NCBI RefSeq assembly: GCF_003350205.1
Contig: NZ_QLLC01000005.1
Location: 62,001 to 126,000, forward strand
DNA from: Brevundimonas bullata
Lineage (GTDB): Bacteria > Pseudomonadota > Alphaproteobacteria > Caulobacterales > Caulobacteraceae
DNA length: 64,000 nucleotides
Direction of reading: 5' to 3'
The notes below the pieces were generated by a model, which was not told the DNA's origin, made no database searches, and saw only the letters and a program-made list of their open reading frames with translations. A program made the position numbers and the translations under genes. Below are positions 1-10,868 of the stretch, piece after piece. Every line of letters begins with the position of its first letter. The stretch's first letter is position 1.

Positions 1-373
1 TGACCACGATATACTTGTCGGACACGCGCGTGCCAGGAATGACGCCGATGATGTTGGTCCCGCTGAAGGTCTTGGTCCCCTCGCGCGTCCGCCCCTGCAT
101 CTCCCACGGCTGCAGCCGCCCCATCGGCGACGGCTGGACGCCCAGGGCCTCCAATCGACCGACGATGTATTCGCGCGCCTTGGCCCCGCCCTCCGATCCG
201 GTGTCGCGGCCCTGCATATCGTCCGCCGACAGGATGCGCAGGTCGTCCATCAACTGCGCATAGTCAGCGCTCGCCGCGACGGGCGCCTCAGTCGCGACGG
301 GCGTCGTGGTCTCACAGGCGGCCAGCGTCAGGGCGGCGGCGATGGCGGTCAGGCTGGCGAGAACAGGACGCAT
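1..373 (-). CDS. M28-family peptidase lipoprotein (N-terminal part, runs off window)
   Basis: Only the first 124 codons are in the window; the gene continues past the left edge. The start region is a lipoprotein signal peptide ending in a lipobox (LTLAAC, Cys at residue 20), so the enzyme should be anchored in the membrane or periplasm. The mature part contains LSADDMQGRDTGS and NIIGVIPGT, typical of the N-terminal segment of M28 zinc aminopeptidases, where NIIG precedes the protease-associated or catalytic part. The zinc ligands lie outside the window, so activity cannot be judged. It is divergent from ligA with 118 bp between the starts. Confidence 0.8.
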   Translation of the reverse strand, partial: MRPVLASLTAIAAALTLAACETTTPVATEAPVAASADYAQLMDDLRILSADDMQGRDTGSEGGAKAREYIVGRLEALGVQPSPMGRLQPWEMQGRTREGTKTFSGTNIIGVIPGTRVSDKYIVV

Positions 374-479
374 GGAGGGCTCCGGGCAAATCAGTCAGCG
401 GGACGCTAACGAGCGTCGCGCCCTGCGTCAGATTACGTTTCTGTCATGGACGCTGCGATCCCGCCGCCGCCGGTGCTAA

Positions 480-3059
<2,580 letters not shown>

Positions 3060-3077
3060 GCACCGGCCACTTCTTCT

Positions 3078-3227
3078 CCCTTCCCCCTCGATGGGGGAAG
3101 GGCGGGGATGGGGGTGTGGGCCAGACCTCCCTGGTTGGGCGCATGAGACGCTGACGCCGCCCCGTTTCTTGCTAAGGAACCGTCCTGCCTACACCCCCAC
3201 CCAACCCTCCCCCATCGAGGGGGAGGG
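3078..3227. repeat. Paired palindromic element, family A
   Basis: Two hairpin-forming sequences in inverted orientation bracket the ligA-exonuclease gap: CCCTTCCCCCTCGATGGGGG and following bases at 3078-3102, and a near-complementary copy at 3205-3227. The inner flanks (GGGGGTGTGG and CTACACCCCC) also pair, so the whole stretch can fold into one long stem. The same architecture recurs at 3884-4010, 8638-8786 and 24286-24436. Confidence 0.75.
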
Positions 3228-3258
3228 CTTTCTCACTTCATCAACGCCGAGTCGCCTG

Positions 3259-3870
3259 ATGCAAGCCGTCGCCATCGACTTCGAAACCGCCAACGAGCAG
3301 CGCGCCAGCCCCTGCTCCATCGGCCTCGCCTGGATAAACGACGGCGTCATCGAATCCGTCGAGCATCACTACATTCGCCCGCCGGGGATGCGCTTCGCCC
3401 GCTTCAACATCGCCTTCCACGGCATCGGCCCGGAGCAGGTCGAGGACGCCGAGGAATTCCCGGCCGTCCTGACCGCCATCGCCCCGCGCCTGCAAGGCCG
3501 CACGGTCCTGGCCCACAACACCGCCTTCGACGTCAGCGTCATCCGCGGGACCTGTGACCACTACGGCCTGACCTACCCCGAGTTCGACTACCTCTGCACG
3601 GTCAAGCTGGCCCAGATCACCTGGCCGGACTTCGCCTCGCACAAGCTGAACAATGTCTGCGCCGAGCTGGGCATCCAGTTCAAACACCACGACGCCGCCG
3701 AAGACGCCTTCGCCTGCGCCTCGGTGGCGCTGGAGACCCTGCGGCTGCATAAAGCCGCCTGCGCCTCCTCGCTGGCAAACGCGACGGGCATCACGCTCGG
3801 ACGTCTACACACGGGCGGCTACAGCCCCTGCTCCTCCGCCGGCTCGCGTCCGCGCCGACCGCGCGCCTGA
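3259..3870 (+). CDS. DnaQ-like 3'-5' exonuclease domain protein
   Basis: A 203-residue DEDDh exonuclease. Exo I is IDFETAN (Asp7, Glu9), Exo II is AHNTAFD, and Exo III is HHDAAEDA, with the catalytic His and Asp in place. The family removes 3' nucleotides, either as a proofreading subunit or as a stand-alone repair or RNA-end nuclease. There is no polymerase-binding or GIY-YIG extension, so this is a minimal stand-alone member, and its exact substrate cannot be read from the sequence. The last 40 residues are Ser/Arg/Pro-rich and probably disordered. The ATG at 3259 was chosen because the conserved beta strand begins right after it; the open frame upstream runs through repeat sequence. Confidence 0.82.
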   Translation: MQAVAIDFETANEQRASPCSIGLAWINDGVIESVEHHYIRPPGMRFARFNIAFHGIGPEQVEDAEEFPAVLTAIAPRLQGRTVLAHNTAFDVSVIRGTCDHYGLTYPEFDYLCTVKLAQITWPDFASHKLNNVCAELGIQFKHHDAAEDAFACASVALETLRLHKAACASSLANATGITLGRLHTGGYSPCSSAGSRPRRPRA

Positions 3871-3883
3871 GCAACACCCCTTT

Positions 3884-4010
3884 CCTCCACATTCCATGGG
3901 GAGGGGGACCACGAAGTGGTGGAGGGGGCAGCGCAAACGTCAATCGTCGAGTCGCCCCCTCCGTCACGTCGCCTATGGCGCCGCGTCACCTCCCCATAAA
4001 ATGGGGAGGA
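3884..4010. repeat. Paired palindromic element, family A, in a 308-bp gene-free gap
   Basis: The interval 3871-4178 has no supported gene. Most of it is this element. Terminal hairpins (CATTCCATGGGGAGG near 3889 and CCTCCCCATAAAATGGGGAGG at 3989-4009) flank inner arms GGTGGAGGGGGC and GCCCCCTCCGTCAC that are complementary to each other. The remaining bases, about 4011-4178, are AT-richer and presumably hold the promoter of the DUF2147 gene; TTGACC at 4059 is a possible -35 but no clear -10 was identified. Confidence 0.65.
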
Positions 4011-4178
4011 ATAAGACTAGGAAATCCATCACCTTAGTCGCTCAACACACTCAAAACTTGACCTAAAGTCATGTAATCATTGAGCGATGCTCATAAATCG
4101 AGCCTTGTTTCGGACCCAAACCCGGAACACCCTTCACCCACAAGGATCGGCCAACGATCCGTCTGAAGGAATACGCCG

Positions 4179-4601
4179 ATGAAGCTCTCTGTCCTGGCGG
4201 CCGCTGCCGTTGTCGCCGCTGCCCTGGCCTCGCCCGCCCTCGCCGCTGATCCGACCGGCCTGTGGCAGACCCCGACCAATGGCGGTCAGGTGCGCATCGC
4301 CCGCTGCGGCCAGGCCCTGTGCGGAACCCTGATCACCTCGGATCACATCCGCGCCGACCCGAACCAACGCGACGCCCGCAACAAGGACGAGTCGCAACGC
4401 GGCCGCACCCTGCGCGGCCTGCCCATGCTCAGCGGCTTCACCGGCGGCCCGACCGAATGGCGCGGCGGCTCGGTCTATAATCCAGCGGACGGCGGCACCT
4501 ATCGCGGCACGATCACCATGACCGGCGACAACAGCCTGCGCCTGCGCGGCTGCATCGTCGCCCCCCTGTGCAAGACCCAGACCTGGACCCGCATCCAGTA
4601 G
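4179..4601 (+). CDS. Secreted DUF2147 family protein
   Basis: A 140-residue protein with a clear Sec signal peptide (MKLSVLAAAA...ALA, cleavage after about residue 22). The mature part carries the DUF2147 signature: GLWQTPTNGGQVRI, CGQALCG, RTLRGLPMLSGF, GGSVYNPADGGTY, and a closing LRGCIVAPLCKTQTW. The four conserved cysteines suggest disulphides, fitting a periplasmic location. Family function is not established; members are beta-rich, lipocalin-like exported proteins. An SD-like GAAGGA precedes the ATG by about 9 bases. A strong terminator follows. Confidence 0.88.
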   Translation: MKLSVLAAAAVVAAALASPALAADPTGLWQTPTNGGQVRIARCGQALCGTLITSDHIRADPNQRDARNKDESQRGRTLRGLPMLSGFTGGPTEWRGGSVYNPADGGTYRGTITMTGDNSLRLRGCIVAPLCKTQTWTRIQ

Positions 4602-4625
4602 CGAGGCGCACAGCACAAACGAAAG

Positions 4626-4658
4626 ACGCCTCCCCCGCAGTCGCGAGGGAGGCGTTTT
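4626..4658. terminator. Bidirectional rho-independent terminator
   Basis: A nine-base perfect stem, ACGCCTCCC / GGGAGGCGT (4626-4634 with 4647-4655), is followed by TTTT on the plus strand. It lies between the convergent DUF2147 gene and the aldo/keto reductase gene and probably ends both. Confidence 0.8.
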
Positions 4659-4662
4659 CACA

Positions 4663-5646
4663 TCAACGGTTCAGCGAACTCATGCCGCCCGGCGCATACC
4701 GCTCGCCCGCCGCCGCATCACGCGGAAACACCGCCTCGATCCGCGCCAGATCATCGGCCGTCAGCACGATGTCCGCCGCCGCCACGTTCTGCTCCAGCGT
4801 GGCGATCCGGCGCGTGCCGGGGATGGGGACCAGGTCCTCGCCCTGGGCCAGCACCCAGGCCAGGGCCAACTGCGCCGCCGTCACGCCCTTGTCCGCCGCA
4901 ATGGCGCCGACCGCCGCCACCAGATCCAGGTTCTTCTGGAAGTTGTCGCCGCTGAAGCGCGGGTTGGTGCGGCGGAAGTCGTCGGGCGCCAGGTCGTCGA
5001 TCGACTTGATGTCCCCCGACAGGAAGCCCCGGCCCAGCGGGCTGTAGGGCACAAAGCCGATGCCCAGTTCGCGCACCGTGGCCAGCAGTTCGTCCTCCGG
5101 CTCGCGGCTCCACAACGAATATTCAGTCTGAAGCGCCGTGATCGGATGCTCGGCGTGGCCGCGTCGCAAGGTGGCCGGCGCCGCCTCGGACAGGCCCAAG
5201 AAGCGGACCTTGCCCTCCTTCACCAGTTCGCCCATGGCGCCGACCGTCTCCTCGATCGGCGTATTGGGGTCGACGCGGTGCTGATAATAGAGGTCGATGT
5301 GATCGAGGCCGAGCCGGCTCAGGCTGCCCTCGACCGCGCGGCGGACATTGGCGGGCGAGCCGTCGGTGATGGCCGACCCGTCCGCCTGACGGTTGATGCC
5401 GAACTTGGTGGCGATGAAGGCCTGATCTCGCCGCCCTTTCAGCGCCTTGCCCAGCAGGACTTCGTTGGTGTGGGGGCCGTACATCTCGGCCGTGTCGAAC
5501 AGGGTCACGCCCAGGTCGAGCGCGCGGTGGATCACCGCAATGGACTGGGCCTCGTCCGAGCCGCCGTAGAAGGCGCTCATGCCCATACAGCCCAGACCCA
5601 CGGCCGAGACTTCAGGGCCGCCTTGGCCCAGCTTGCGCATCTTCAT
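4663..5646 (-). CDS. Aldo/keto reductase
   Basis: A 327-residue NADPH-dependent oxidoreductase of the AKR superfamily. The catalytic tetrad is visible: Asp51 and Tyr56 in FDTAEMYGP, Lys81 in IATKFG, and His123 in YYQHRVD. The C-terminal part has the cofactor-binding IPGTRR. It resembles the YhdN/IolS/AKR13-type general stress reductases acting on aldehydes; the natural substrate cannot be told. The start was set at the ATG beginning MKMRKLG, since residues upstream of it do not match the family. Confidence 0.88.
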   Translation of the reverse strand: MKMRKLGQGGPEVSAVGLGCMGMSAFYGGSDEAQSIAVIHRALDLGVTLFDTAEMYGPHTNEVLLGKALKGRRDQAFIATKFGINRQADGSAITDGSPANVRRAVEGSLSRLGLDHIDLYYQHRVDPNTPIEETVGAMGELVKEGKVRFLGLSEAAPATLRRGHAEHPITALQTEYSLWSREPEDELLATVRELGIGFVPYSPLGRGFLSGDIKSIDDLAPDDFRRTNPRFSGDNFQKNLDLVAAVGAIAADKGVTAAQLALAWVLAQGEDLVPIPGTRRIATLEQNVAAADIVLTADDLARIEAVFPRDAAAGERYAPGGMSSLNR

Positions 5647-5738
5647 GAGCGCATTCCTTCTGATGTGAGGGGGCCGACGGCGCATCCGCCAGCGACGGGC
5701 AGATGGGCGCCGCGGCGCCTTATTTCAAGATGCGCGGC

Positions 5739-6431
5739 TCAGATCAGACTGGCGACGACGGACAGGATCGTCGCCGTCGCCACCGCATTCAGCGCCATGC
5801 CCAGGCTGGCGAAGGCCCCCGCCGTCTGATCCACCTGAAAGGCTCGCGCCGCGCCAAAGCCATGCGCCGACACCCCGATCGCGAAGCCGCGCGCCCGGTA
5901 GTCCCTGATCTTGAGCAGGTTCAGCACCGGCGTCGCCGTCATCGCTCCGATCACCCCCGACATCAGCACGATCACCGCCGCCAGCGCGGGTATCCCGCCC
6001 AGTTGCGCCGCCACCGCCATCCCGACCGGCGTGGTCGTGGCGCGCGGCGCGATGGAGGCCATGATCTCCGCCGGCGCACCGAACAGCCAGACGATGCCCA
6101 CCGCGCTGACGATGGCCGTTAAGGCCCCCGCCATCAGGGCGCAGGCCAGGGGCTTGGCCAGCCGCCGGATCGTCGCCCGCTGCGCCCATATCGGCACGGC
6201 CAGCCCAACCACCGCCGGTCCGAGCAAAAAGCCCAGAACCTGCGTCGCCTCGGCATAGGTCGGATAGGGCGTCTTGGTCGCCAGCAGGACGCCGATCAGC
6301 ACCGGCGTGGCCAGCAGCACCGGATGGCACAGCGGATGGCGCCCGCTGCGCCGCGACAGCACATCCGCCGCCTCGAACACCACCAGCGTCACCGCCAGCC
6401 ACAACAGAGGCGTCGCGATCAGATCGCTCAC
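5739..6431 (-). CDS. lrgB: LrgB/CidB family inner-membrane protein
   Basis: A 230-residue polytopic membrane protein with the LrgB hallmarks: PVLIGVLLATKTPY near the N-terminus, FLLGPAVVGLAVP, and the C-terminal segment RGFAIGVSAHGFGAARAF. LrgB with LrgA forms a paired system implicated in murein-hydrolase control, pyruvate or glycolate-type transport, or cell-death-like responses, depending on the organism. It overlaps lrgA by 4 bp (ATGA type), so the two are translationally coupled. Which of the known roles applies here is not visible. Confidence 0.87.
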   Translation of the reverse strand: MSDLIATPLLWLAVTLVVFEAADVLSRRSGRHPLCHPVLLATPVLIGVLLATKTPYPTYAEATQVLGFLLGPAVVGLAVPIWAQRATIRRLAKPLACALMAGALTAIVSAVGIVWLFGAPAEIMASIAPRATTTPVGMAVAAQLGGIPALAAVIVLMSGVIGAMTATPVLNLLKIRDYRARGFAIGVSAHGFGAARAFQVDQTAGAFASLGMALNAVATATILSVVASLI

Positions 6432-6796
6432 GACGCCTCCTCCTTTTCGCTATCCGGCTCATCCCGTCCCGCCACGGCGCGAAACACCAGGGCCGTCACC
6501 GCCAGCGTCAACAGGGTCGAGACCACCACCGCCACGACGATGCCGAGGCCATACCGCGACAGGATCGCCCCCTCCTCCATCACCCCGACGGCGGCGGGCA
6601 CGAACATGATCGACAGGTGCGCCGTCAGCCAGCCCGTCACCTGGGTCAGCGTCAGCCGCTCACGCGGGACCAGGGCCAGCCAGGCCAGCAGCAGCACCAT
6701 GCCGATCACCGACCCCGGCAGGGGCAGGCCCGTCAGCCGGTGGATGACCTCGCCCGCCAGTTGGCAGACGAGCAACAGGGCGATGGCGCCGATCAT
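6428..6796 (-). CDS. lrgA: LrgA/CidA family holin-like membrane protein
   Basis: A 122-residue protein with four predicted membrane segments. It has the LrgA signature: AGEVIHRLTGLPLPGSVIGM near residues 15-35 and HLSIMFVPAAVGVM in the middle. The Arg/Asp/Glu-rich C-terminus faces the cytoplasm. It starts 4 bp after the stop of pepP and overlaps lrgB, giving an apparent pepP-lrgA-lrgB transcription unit. Confidence 0.87.
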   Translation of the reverse strand: MIGAIALLLVCQLAGEVIHRLTGLPLPGSVIGMVLLLAWLALVPRERLTLTQVTGWLTAHLSIMFVPAAVGVMEEGAILSRYGLGIVVAVVVSTLLTLAVTALVFRAVAGRDEPDSEKEEAS

Positions 6797-6800
6797 CGGA

Positions 6801-8624
6801 TCAGAGCGGCGCCGTCTGCGCCTTCAGCCATTCCAGCGCCGCCTCGTCCTTCTGGACGCCCTCGGCCAACAGCGGCCCGACCTTGGCCAGGACCTCGGCG
6901 TGATAGGCGTCGACGTAGGCCCGCTCGTCCGCCGTCAGCAGCGCCACGTCGATCAGCCGCCGATCCAGCGGCGCCAGGGTCAGTTGCTCAAAGCCGTGCA
7001 TGGGCCGCTCGCCGCCCGGGATTGGCTCCGGCGCCGTGACGACCTGCAAGGTCTCGATGCGGATGCCCCACTCGCCTTCGCGATAGTAACCCGGCTCGTT
7101 CGACAGAATCATGCCGGTCAGCAGCGGCTGGGTGTTGACGTAGGGCGCGATGCGCTGCGGCCCCTCATGCACGCCCAGATAGGAGCCGACGCCGTGACCC
7201 GTGCCGTGGTCAAAGTCAAAGCCCGCGTTCCACAGCGGCTGACGCGCCACGGCGTCCAGTTGATGCCCCGTCGTCCCGGCGGGGAAGCGGATCACCGCCA
7301 TGGCGATATGACCCTTCAGCACCAGGGTGAACATGCGGCGCTGATCCGCCGTGCCCTCGCCGATGGCCATGGTGCGGGTCACGTCCGTGGTCCCGTCCAG
7401 ATACTGACCGCCGCCGTCCACCAGCAGCAGCGAACCCGCCTCCATCGGACGGATCTTGGCCCCGACCGGCTTGTAGTGCGGCAGGGCGCCGTTCGGCCCG
7501 ACCCCGGCGATGGTGTCGAAGGACAGGTCCTTCAGCATCCCGGTCGCCTCGCGGAAGCCCTCCAGCGCCTCGACCACCGCCCGCTCGTCCGGCAGGTCCT
7601 TCTGGGCCACCGTATCGACCCAGTGCAGGAAGCGGGTCAGGGCCGCGCCGTCGCGGATGTGGGCCTGACGACTGCCCTCGATCTCGACTTCGTTCTTCTG
7701 CGCGCGTGGCAGGGCGCAGGGGTCCATGCCGCGAACGATGCTGGCGCCCGCCGCTTCTAGTCGGTCGAAATACCAGGCCGAGGACACCGCCGGGTCGATC
7801 AGCACCTTCTGCCCCGACAGGGCGTCCAGCGCGGCGGGCAGCGCCTCGGGCGCCTCCAGCGTCACGGCGTCGCCCAGCCAGCCGGGCAGTTCGTTGGTGA
7901 TCTTGGCGGGGTCGAGGAAGACCTGGGCCGTGCCGTCCGCCTTCACCACCGCCTGTCCCAGAGGCAGGGGCGTGCGGATCACGTCGCCGCCGCGAATGTT
8001 GAACAGCCAGGCGAGCGAAGAAGGTGAGGTCAGGACCGCCACGTCCGCGCCCTTTGCGGCGATGGCCTGACCGATACGGGCGCGCTTCAGCGCAGCATTC
8101 TCGCCGGTATAGCGGTCGTCGTGCGGCACGACCGGCGCCTGCGGCTGGGCCGGACGGGCGTCGCCCCAGGCCAGATCAATGGGATTGGGCTCGACCGCCT
8201 TCAGTGTCGCCCCGGCCTTCTCGACCGCCGCGCGCAACGTCGCCAGCGCATCGGGGCTGTGCAGGCGCGGATCATAGCCGATGACCGATCCGGCGCTCAC
8301 GCCCTCCAGCCAGGCGGCCAGTTTGTTCAGCTCGACCCGCTCGAACAGGGCCGCGTCCGTCTGGGCCTTGGCCTGAACCGTATAGCGGCCGTCGACGAAG
8401 ACCGCCGCCCTGTCCATCAGCACCACGCCCGCCCCGGCCGAGCCGGTGAAGCCGCTGACCCAGGCCAGACGCTCGCTGGCGTCGGGCAGGTATTCGTTCT
8501 GATGCTCGTCCTCGTGCGGGATCAGCAGGCCGTCCACGCCCTGCTTGGCCATCTCGGCGCGCAGCAATGGCAGGTGCTTGGCCCCGAAGGACGGATCGGT
8601 GGTTTCGTCGAATGTCTGGCGCAT
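6801..8624 (-). CDS. pepP: Xaa-Pro aminopeptidase (M24B, long form)
   Basis: Removes N-terminal residues preceding proline. At 607 aa it is the long, three-domain form: two creatinase-N-like domains followed by the pita-bread catalytic domain. Metal ligands are visible as the two Asp of DGGGQYLDGTTDVTRT, His in DHGTGHGVGSYL, Glu in SNEPGYY and Glu in IRIETLQV. The ATG at 8622-8624 (MRQTFDETTD) was chosen because the open frame beyond it runs through a family-A repeat and into prmA. It is cytoplasmic and heads the lrgAB unit. Confidence 0.92.
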   Translation of the reverse strand: MRQTFDETTDPSFGAKHLPLLRAEMAKQGVDGLLIPHEDEHQNEYLPDASERLAWVSGFTGSAGAGVVLMDRAAVFVDGRYTVQAKAQTDAALFERVELNKLAAWLEGVSAGSVIGYDPRLHSPDALATLRAAVEKAGATLKAVEPNPIDLAWGDARPAQPQAPVVPHDDRYTGENAALKRARIGQAIAAKGADVAVLTSPSSLAWLFNIRGGDVIRTPLPLGQAVVKADGTAQVFLDPAKITNELPGWLGDAVTLEAPEALPAALDALSGQKVLIDPAVSSAWYFDRLEAAGASIVRGMDPCALPRAQKNEVEIEGSRQAHIRDGAALTRFLHWVDTVAQKDLPDERAVVEALEGFREATGMLKDLSFDTIAGVGPNGALPHYKPVGAKIRPMEAGSLLLVDGGGQYLDGTTDVTRTMAIGEGTADQRRMFTLVLKGHIAMAVIRFPAGTTGHQLDAVARQPLWNAGFDFDHGTGHGVGSYLGVHEGPQRIAPYVNTQPLLTGMILSNEPGYYREGEWGIRIETLQVVTAPEPIPGGERPMHGFEQLTLAPLDRRLIDVALLTADERAYVDAYHAEVLAKVGPLLAEGVQKDEAALEWLKAQTAPL

Positions 8625-8637
8625 ATTGTTCCTTATC

Positions 8638-8786
8638 CCTTCTCCCCTCGAGGGAGAAGGTGGGCGCCGGAGGCGCTCGGATGAGGGGGCGGTTTCAGCG
8701 GGCATGATGGGGAAGTCGCGCGCGAAGCCACCCTCCCCCTCATCCGTCAGGCTCCGCATGCCACCTTCTCCCACAAGGGGAGAAGG
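8638..8786. repeat. Paired palindromic element, family A
   Basis: A roughly 150-bp element between pepP and prmA. The ends are CCTTCTCCCCTCGAGGGAGA (from 8638) and CCTTCTCCCACAAGGGGAGA (from 8764), each a hairpin. The inner parts (CTCGGATGAGGGGG and CCCCCTCATCCGT) pair with each other. It is nearly the same as the copy at 24286-24436, including the unpaired TTTCAGCG stretch, so it is a true dispersed repeat. Confidence 0.85.
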
Positions 8787-8787
8787 A

Positions 8788-9654
8788 TCAGGATTTCCGC
8801 AGTTGCAGCGCGCTCCACGCATCGTGATGGATCGTCTGCTCCACCACGAAGCCCAGCGGCAGATAGGCTTCCAGCACCCGCTCTTCCTGCGTGCGCAGCA
8901 GGCCCGACAGGATGGCGACGCCACCCGACTTCAGCGCCGCGCCGATCTCGGGGGCCAGGAACACCAGCGGCGCGGCCAGGATGTTGGCGAAGACCAGATC
9001 ATAGGGCGCGTGCTGGGCGATGCGCGCATCGCTCAGGCCGTCGGCGAAATAGAACTCGCACTTGGCGTCGTTGATCTGGGCGTTCTCGTTGGCGATGCGA
9101 GCCGAGGGCTCGTCGATGTCGGTGCCCACGGCGATGGGCGAGCCGGTCTTGGCCGCCGCGATGGCCAGCACGCCCGTGCCGCAGCCGACGTCCAGCACCT
9201 TGTCGAACGTCTCGGTCTGCAACAGCTTGTCGAAGGCTTCCAGACAACCGACCGTCGTGCCGTGGTGGCCGGTGCCGAACGCCGCGCCGGCGTCGATCTT
9301 CAGGTCGACCCGACCCTCGGGGATCTTGCCCTGATCATGGGCGCCATAGACGAAGAAGCGCCCGGCCTCGACCGGCGGCAGGCCGGACAAGCTCATGGCC
9401 AGCCAGTCGGCGTCGGCCAGCTTCTCGACGATCACTTCCAGTTCGCCCTGCGCACGCAGGATGGCGGCTATGCCCTCGGCTTCCTCGTCCGTGGTCGGAA
9501 AGGCGTCGATGCGCCAGACGCCCTTGTCCTCGTCCTCTTCCAGGATCGAATAGGTCGCGTTTTCCAGCATGGGGTCGGCGTCGATCATGGCGGCGGCGGC
9601 CTCGGCGGGCTCGCGTTCGCCGCGTGCGATTACCTGAAGAGCGGACTCGGACAT
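8788..9654 (-). CDS. prmA: Ribosomal protein L11 methyltransferase
   Basis: A 288-residue SAM-dependent methyltransferase that methylates ribosomal protein L11. The N-terminal substrate-recognition part (about 1-115) contains acidic [15 protein letters not shown]. The catalytic part has the PrmA-specific [13 protein letters not shown], motif [25 protein letters not shown], and the active-site FANILAAPL. Length and domain order are as expected. It is divergent from the Lys/Ala/Pro-rich gene with 79 bp between them. Confidence 0.93.
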   Translation of the reverse strand: MSESALQVIARGEREPAEAAAAMIDADPMLENATYSILEEDEDKGVWRIDAFPTTDEEAEGIAAILRAQGELEVIVEKLADADWLAMSLSGLPPVEAGRFFVYGAHDQGKIPEGRVDLKIDAGAAFGTGHHGTTVGCLEAFDKLLQTETFDKVLDVGCGTGVLAIAAAKTGSPIAVGTDIDEPSARIANENAQINDAKCEFYFADGLSDARIAQHAPYDLVFANILAAPLVFLAPEIGAALKSGGVAILSGLLRTQEERVLEAYLPLGFVVEQTIHHDAWSALQLRKS

Positions 9655-9733
9655 TTCTCAAACACCGTTATGATAACGAATCACGAGTGCGGGCGTGCGG
9701 ATCGCCCGTATCCATTGAGGGGTCCGGGTATCC

Positions 9734-10345
9734 ATGGCTAAAGCACCGTCTGAATCGAAAACTGCTGCGCCGAAGGCGGCGCCTGCCGCTTCCAAGCCGA
9801 AACCAGCGGCAAAGTCGAGCGCTGCGGCGCCCAAGGCCGCTGCAAAACCGAAGGCTGCGCCGAAAACCGCCGCGCCCAAGGCCGCCGTCGCCAAGCCTGC
9901 CGTGAAGGCCGCTGCGCCCAAAGCCGCTGCCAAGCCCGCTGCGCCCAAGACGGCTGCAAAGGCCGCCGCGAAACCCGCCGCCGCCAAGAGCACCGCTGCA
10001 TCCCCCAAAGCCGCCAAGCCTGAGACGGCTCCGGCCAAGACCGCTACCAAGTCCGCCGCCGCCAAGCCCGCTGCTCCGAAGAAGGCCGCTGCGCCCAAGG
10101 CCGCCGCCGCTCCCAAGCCTGCTGCGCCGAAGCCGGCCGCCGCGGCCAAGCCCGCCACTGCCCCGGCTCCGACGCCTGCGCCTGCGCCTGCTCCGGTCGC
10201 CGCCGAGCCCGCTCCGGCTCCCAAGCCGGTCGAAGCGCCCAAGCCCGCCCCCACTCCGGCCCCGACCCCGCAACCGGCGCCCGTCGCCGCTGCGCCTCAG
10301 CCTGAAAAGAAGAAGGGCTTCTTCGCCCGCCTGTTCGGTCTGTGA
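9734..10345 (+). CDS. Lys/Ala/Pro-rich disordered protein with hydrophobic basic tail
   Basis: A 203-residue protein made almost wholly of Ala, Lys and Pro in imperfect repeats of the type KPAAPKAA, resembling the tail of histone H1 and H1-like bacterial nucleoproteins. From about residue 145 it shifts to Ala/Pro repeats (APTPAPAPAP). The only aromatic residues are in the last 12: KKKGFFARLFGL, a possible amphipathic membrane-binding or docking peptide. The composition suggests DNA or anion binding, but no folded domain is seen. The start at 9734 (MAKAPSESK) is preceded by weak SD sequence. A strongly repetitive composition makes homology assignment unreliable. Confidence 0.7.
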   Translation: MAKAPSESKTAAPKAAPAASKPKPAAKSSAAAPKAAAKPKAAPKTAAPKAAVAKPAVKAAAPKAAAKPAAPKTAAKAAAKPAAAKSTAASPKAAKPETAPAKTATKSAAAKPAAPKKAAAPKAAAAPKPAAPKPAAAAKPATAPAPTPAPAPAPVAAEPAPAPKPVEAPKPAPTPAPTPQPAPVAAAPQPEKKKGFFARLFGL

Positions 10346-10360
10346 CCTGAAACACGCCCT

Positions 10361-10470
10361 CCGTCATTCTCGGGCTTGTCCCGAGAATCCAGACACGCGA
10401 CGCCTCAACTTTACGCCTGAACTTTCGGCGTCATGTTTCTGGATCCCCGGGACAAGCCCGGGGATGACGG
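10361..10470. repeat. Palindromic repeat, family D
   Basis: An inverted pair of 33-bp arms (10361-10393 and 10438-10470) matches at 29 of 33 positions when one is reverse-complemented. Each arm itself contains a hairpin (CTCGGGCTTGTCCCGAG on the left, CCCCGGGACAAGCCCGGGG on the right). All four differences are transitions between T-A and C-G pairs within each hairpin, so base pairing is kept. It lies just after the Lys/Ala/Pro-rich gene. Confidence 0.8.
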
Positions 10471-10492
10471 CGCGGGGTGATCCTGAAACGAC

Positions 10493-10526
10493 AAAAGGCC
10501 GGAGGGTTCGCCCCTCCGGCCTTTTT
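10493..10526. terminator. Bidirectional rho-independent terminator
   Basis: A 14-base perfect stem, AAAAGGCCGGAGGG with CCCTCCGGCCTTTT, has a five-base loop and T/A runs on both strands. It separates the convergent Lys/Ala/Pro-rich and DUF3126 genes. Confidence 0.88.
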
Positions 10527-10563
10527 CGTGCGTGCTTCCAGAGAAAGCCCTGGAGGCGCGGCC

Positions 10564-10773
10564 TTAGTCCTGCGGCAGGTCTTCGGCCAGAATCGCCATC
10601 TCGAACATGAACGAGCCAGCCTCGTCCTCGTCCTCGAACACCACGCCGATGAACTCGTCATCGACATAGACCTCGGCGGAGTCGGCGACCTTACGGGCCT
10701 TCACCTTGATGCCGCCGTGGTTGAAGGTGCGCTTCAGGTGCGTCTCGACGCGCTTCAGATCAGATTCTTTCAC
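10564..10773 (-). CDS. DUF3126 family protein
   Basis: A 69-residue acidic protein matching the small alphaproteobacterial DUF3126 family as I recall it (KRTFNHGGIKVKAR, AEVYVDDEFIGVVFEDED, and a MFEMAILAEDL-type end). Its function is unknown. It lies 95 bp downstream of cysE on the same strand, an arrangement common in this group, but no role in cysteine synthesis can be inferred from the sequence itself. Confidence 0.82.
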   Translation of the reverse strand: MKESDLKRVETHLKRTFNHGGIKVKARKVADSAEVYVDDEFIGVVFEDEDEAGSFMFEMAILAEDLPQD

Positions 10774-10868
10774 GGGGGTAGCCTCGCTGGTGTCTCGTTG
10801 ACGGCGGAACCTAGAGAAGCCGCTTCCTCATGGGAAGCCCGCGTATCGGGCGTCCACAGGCGGCAGGG

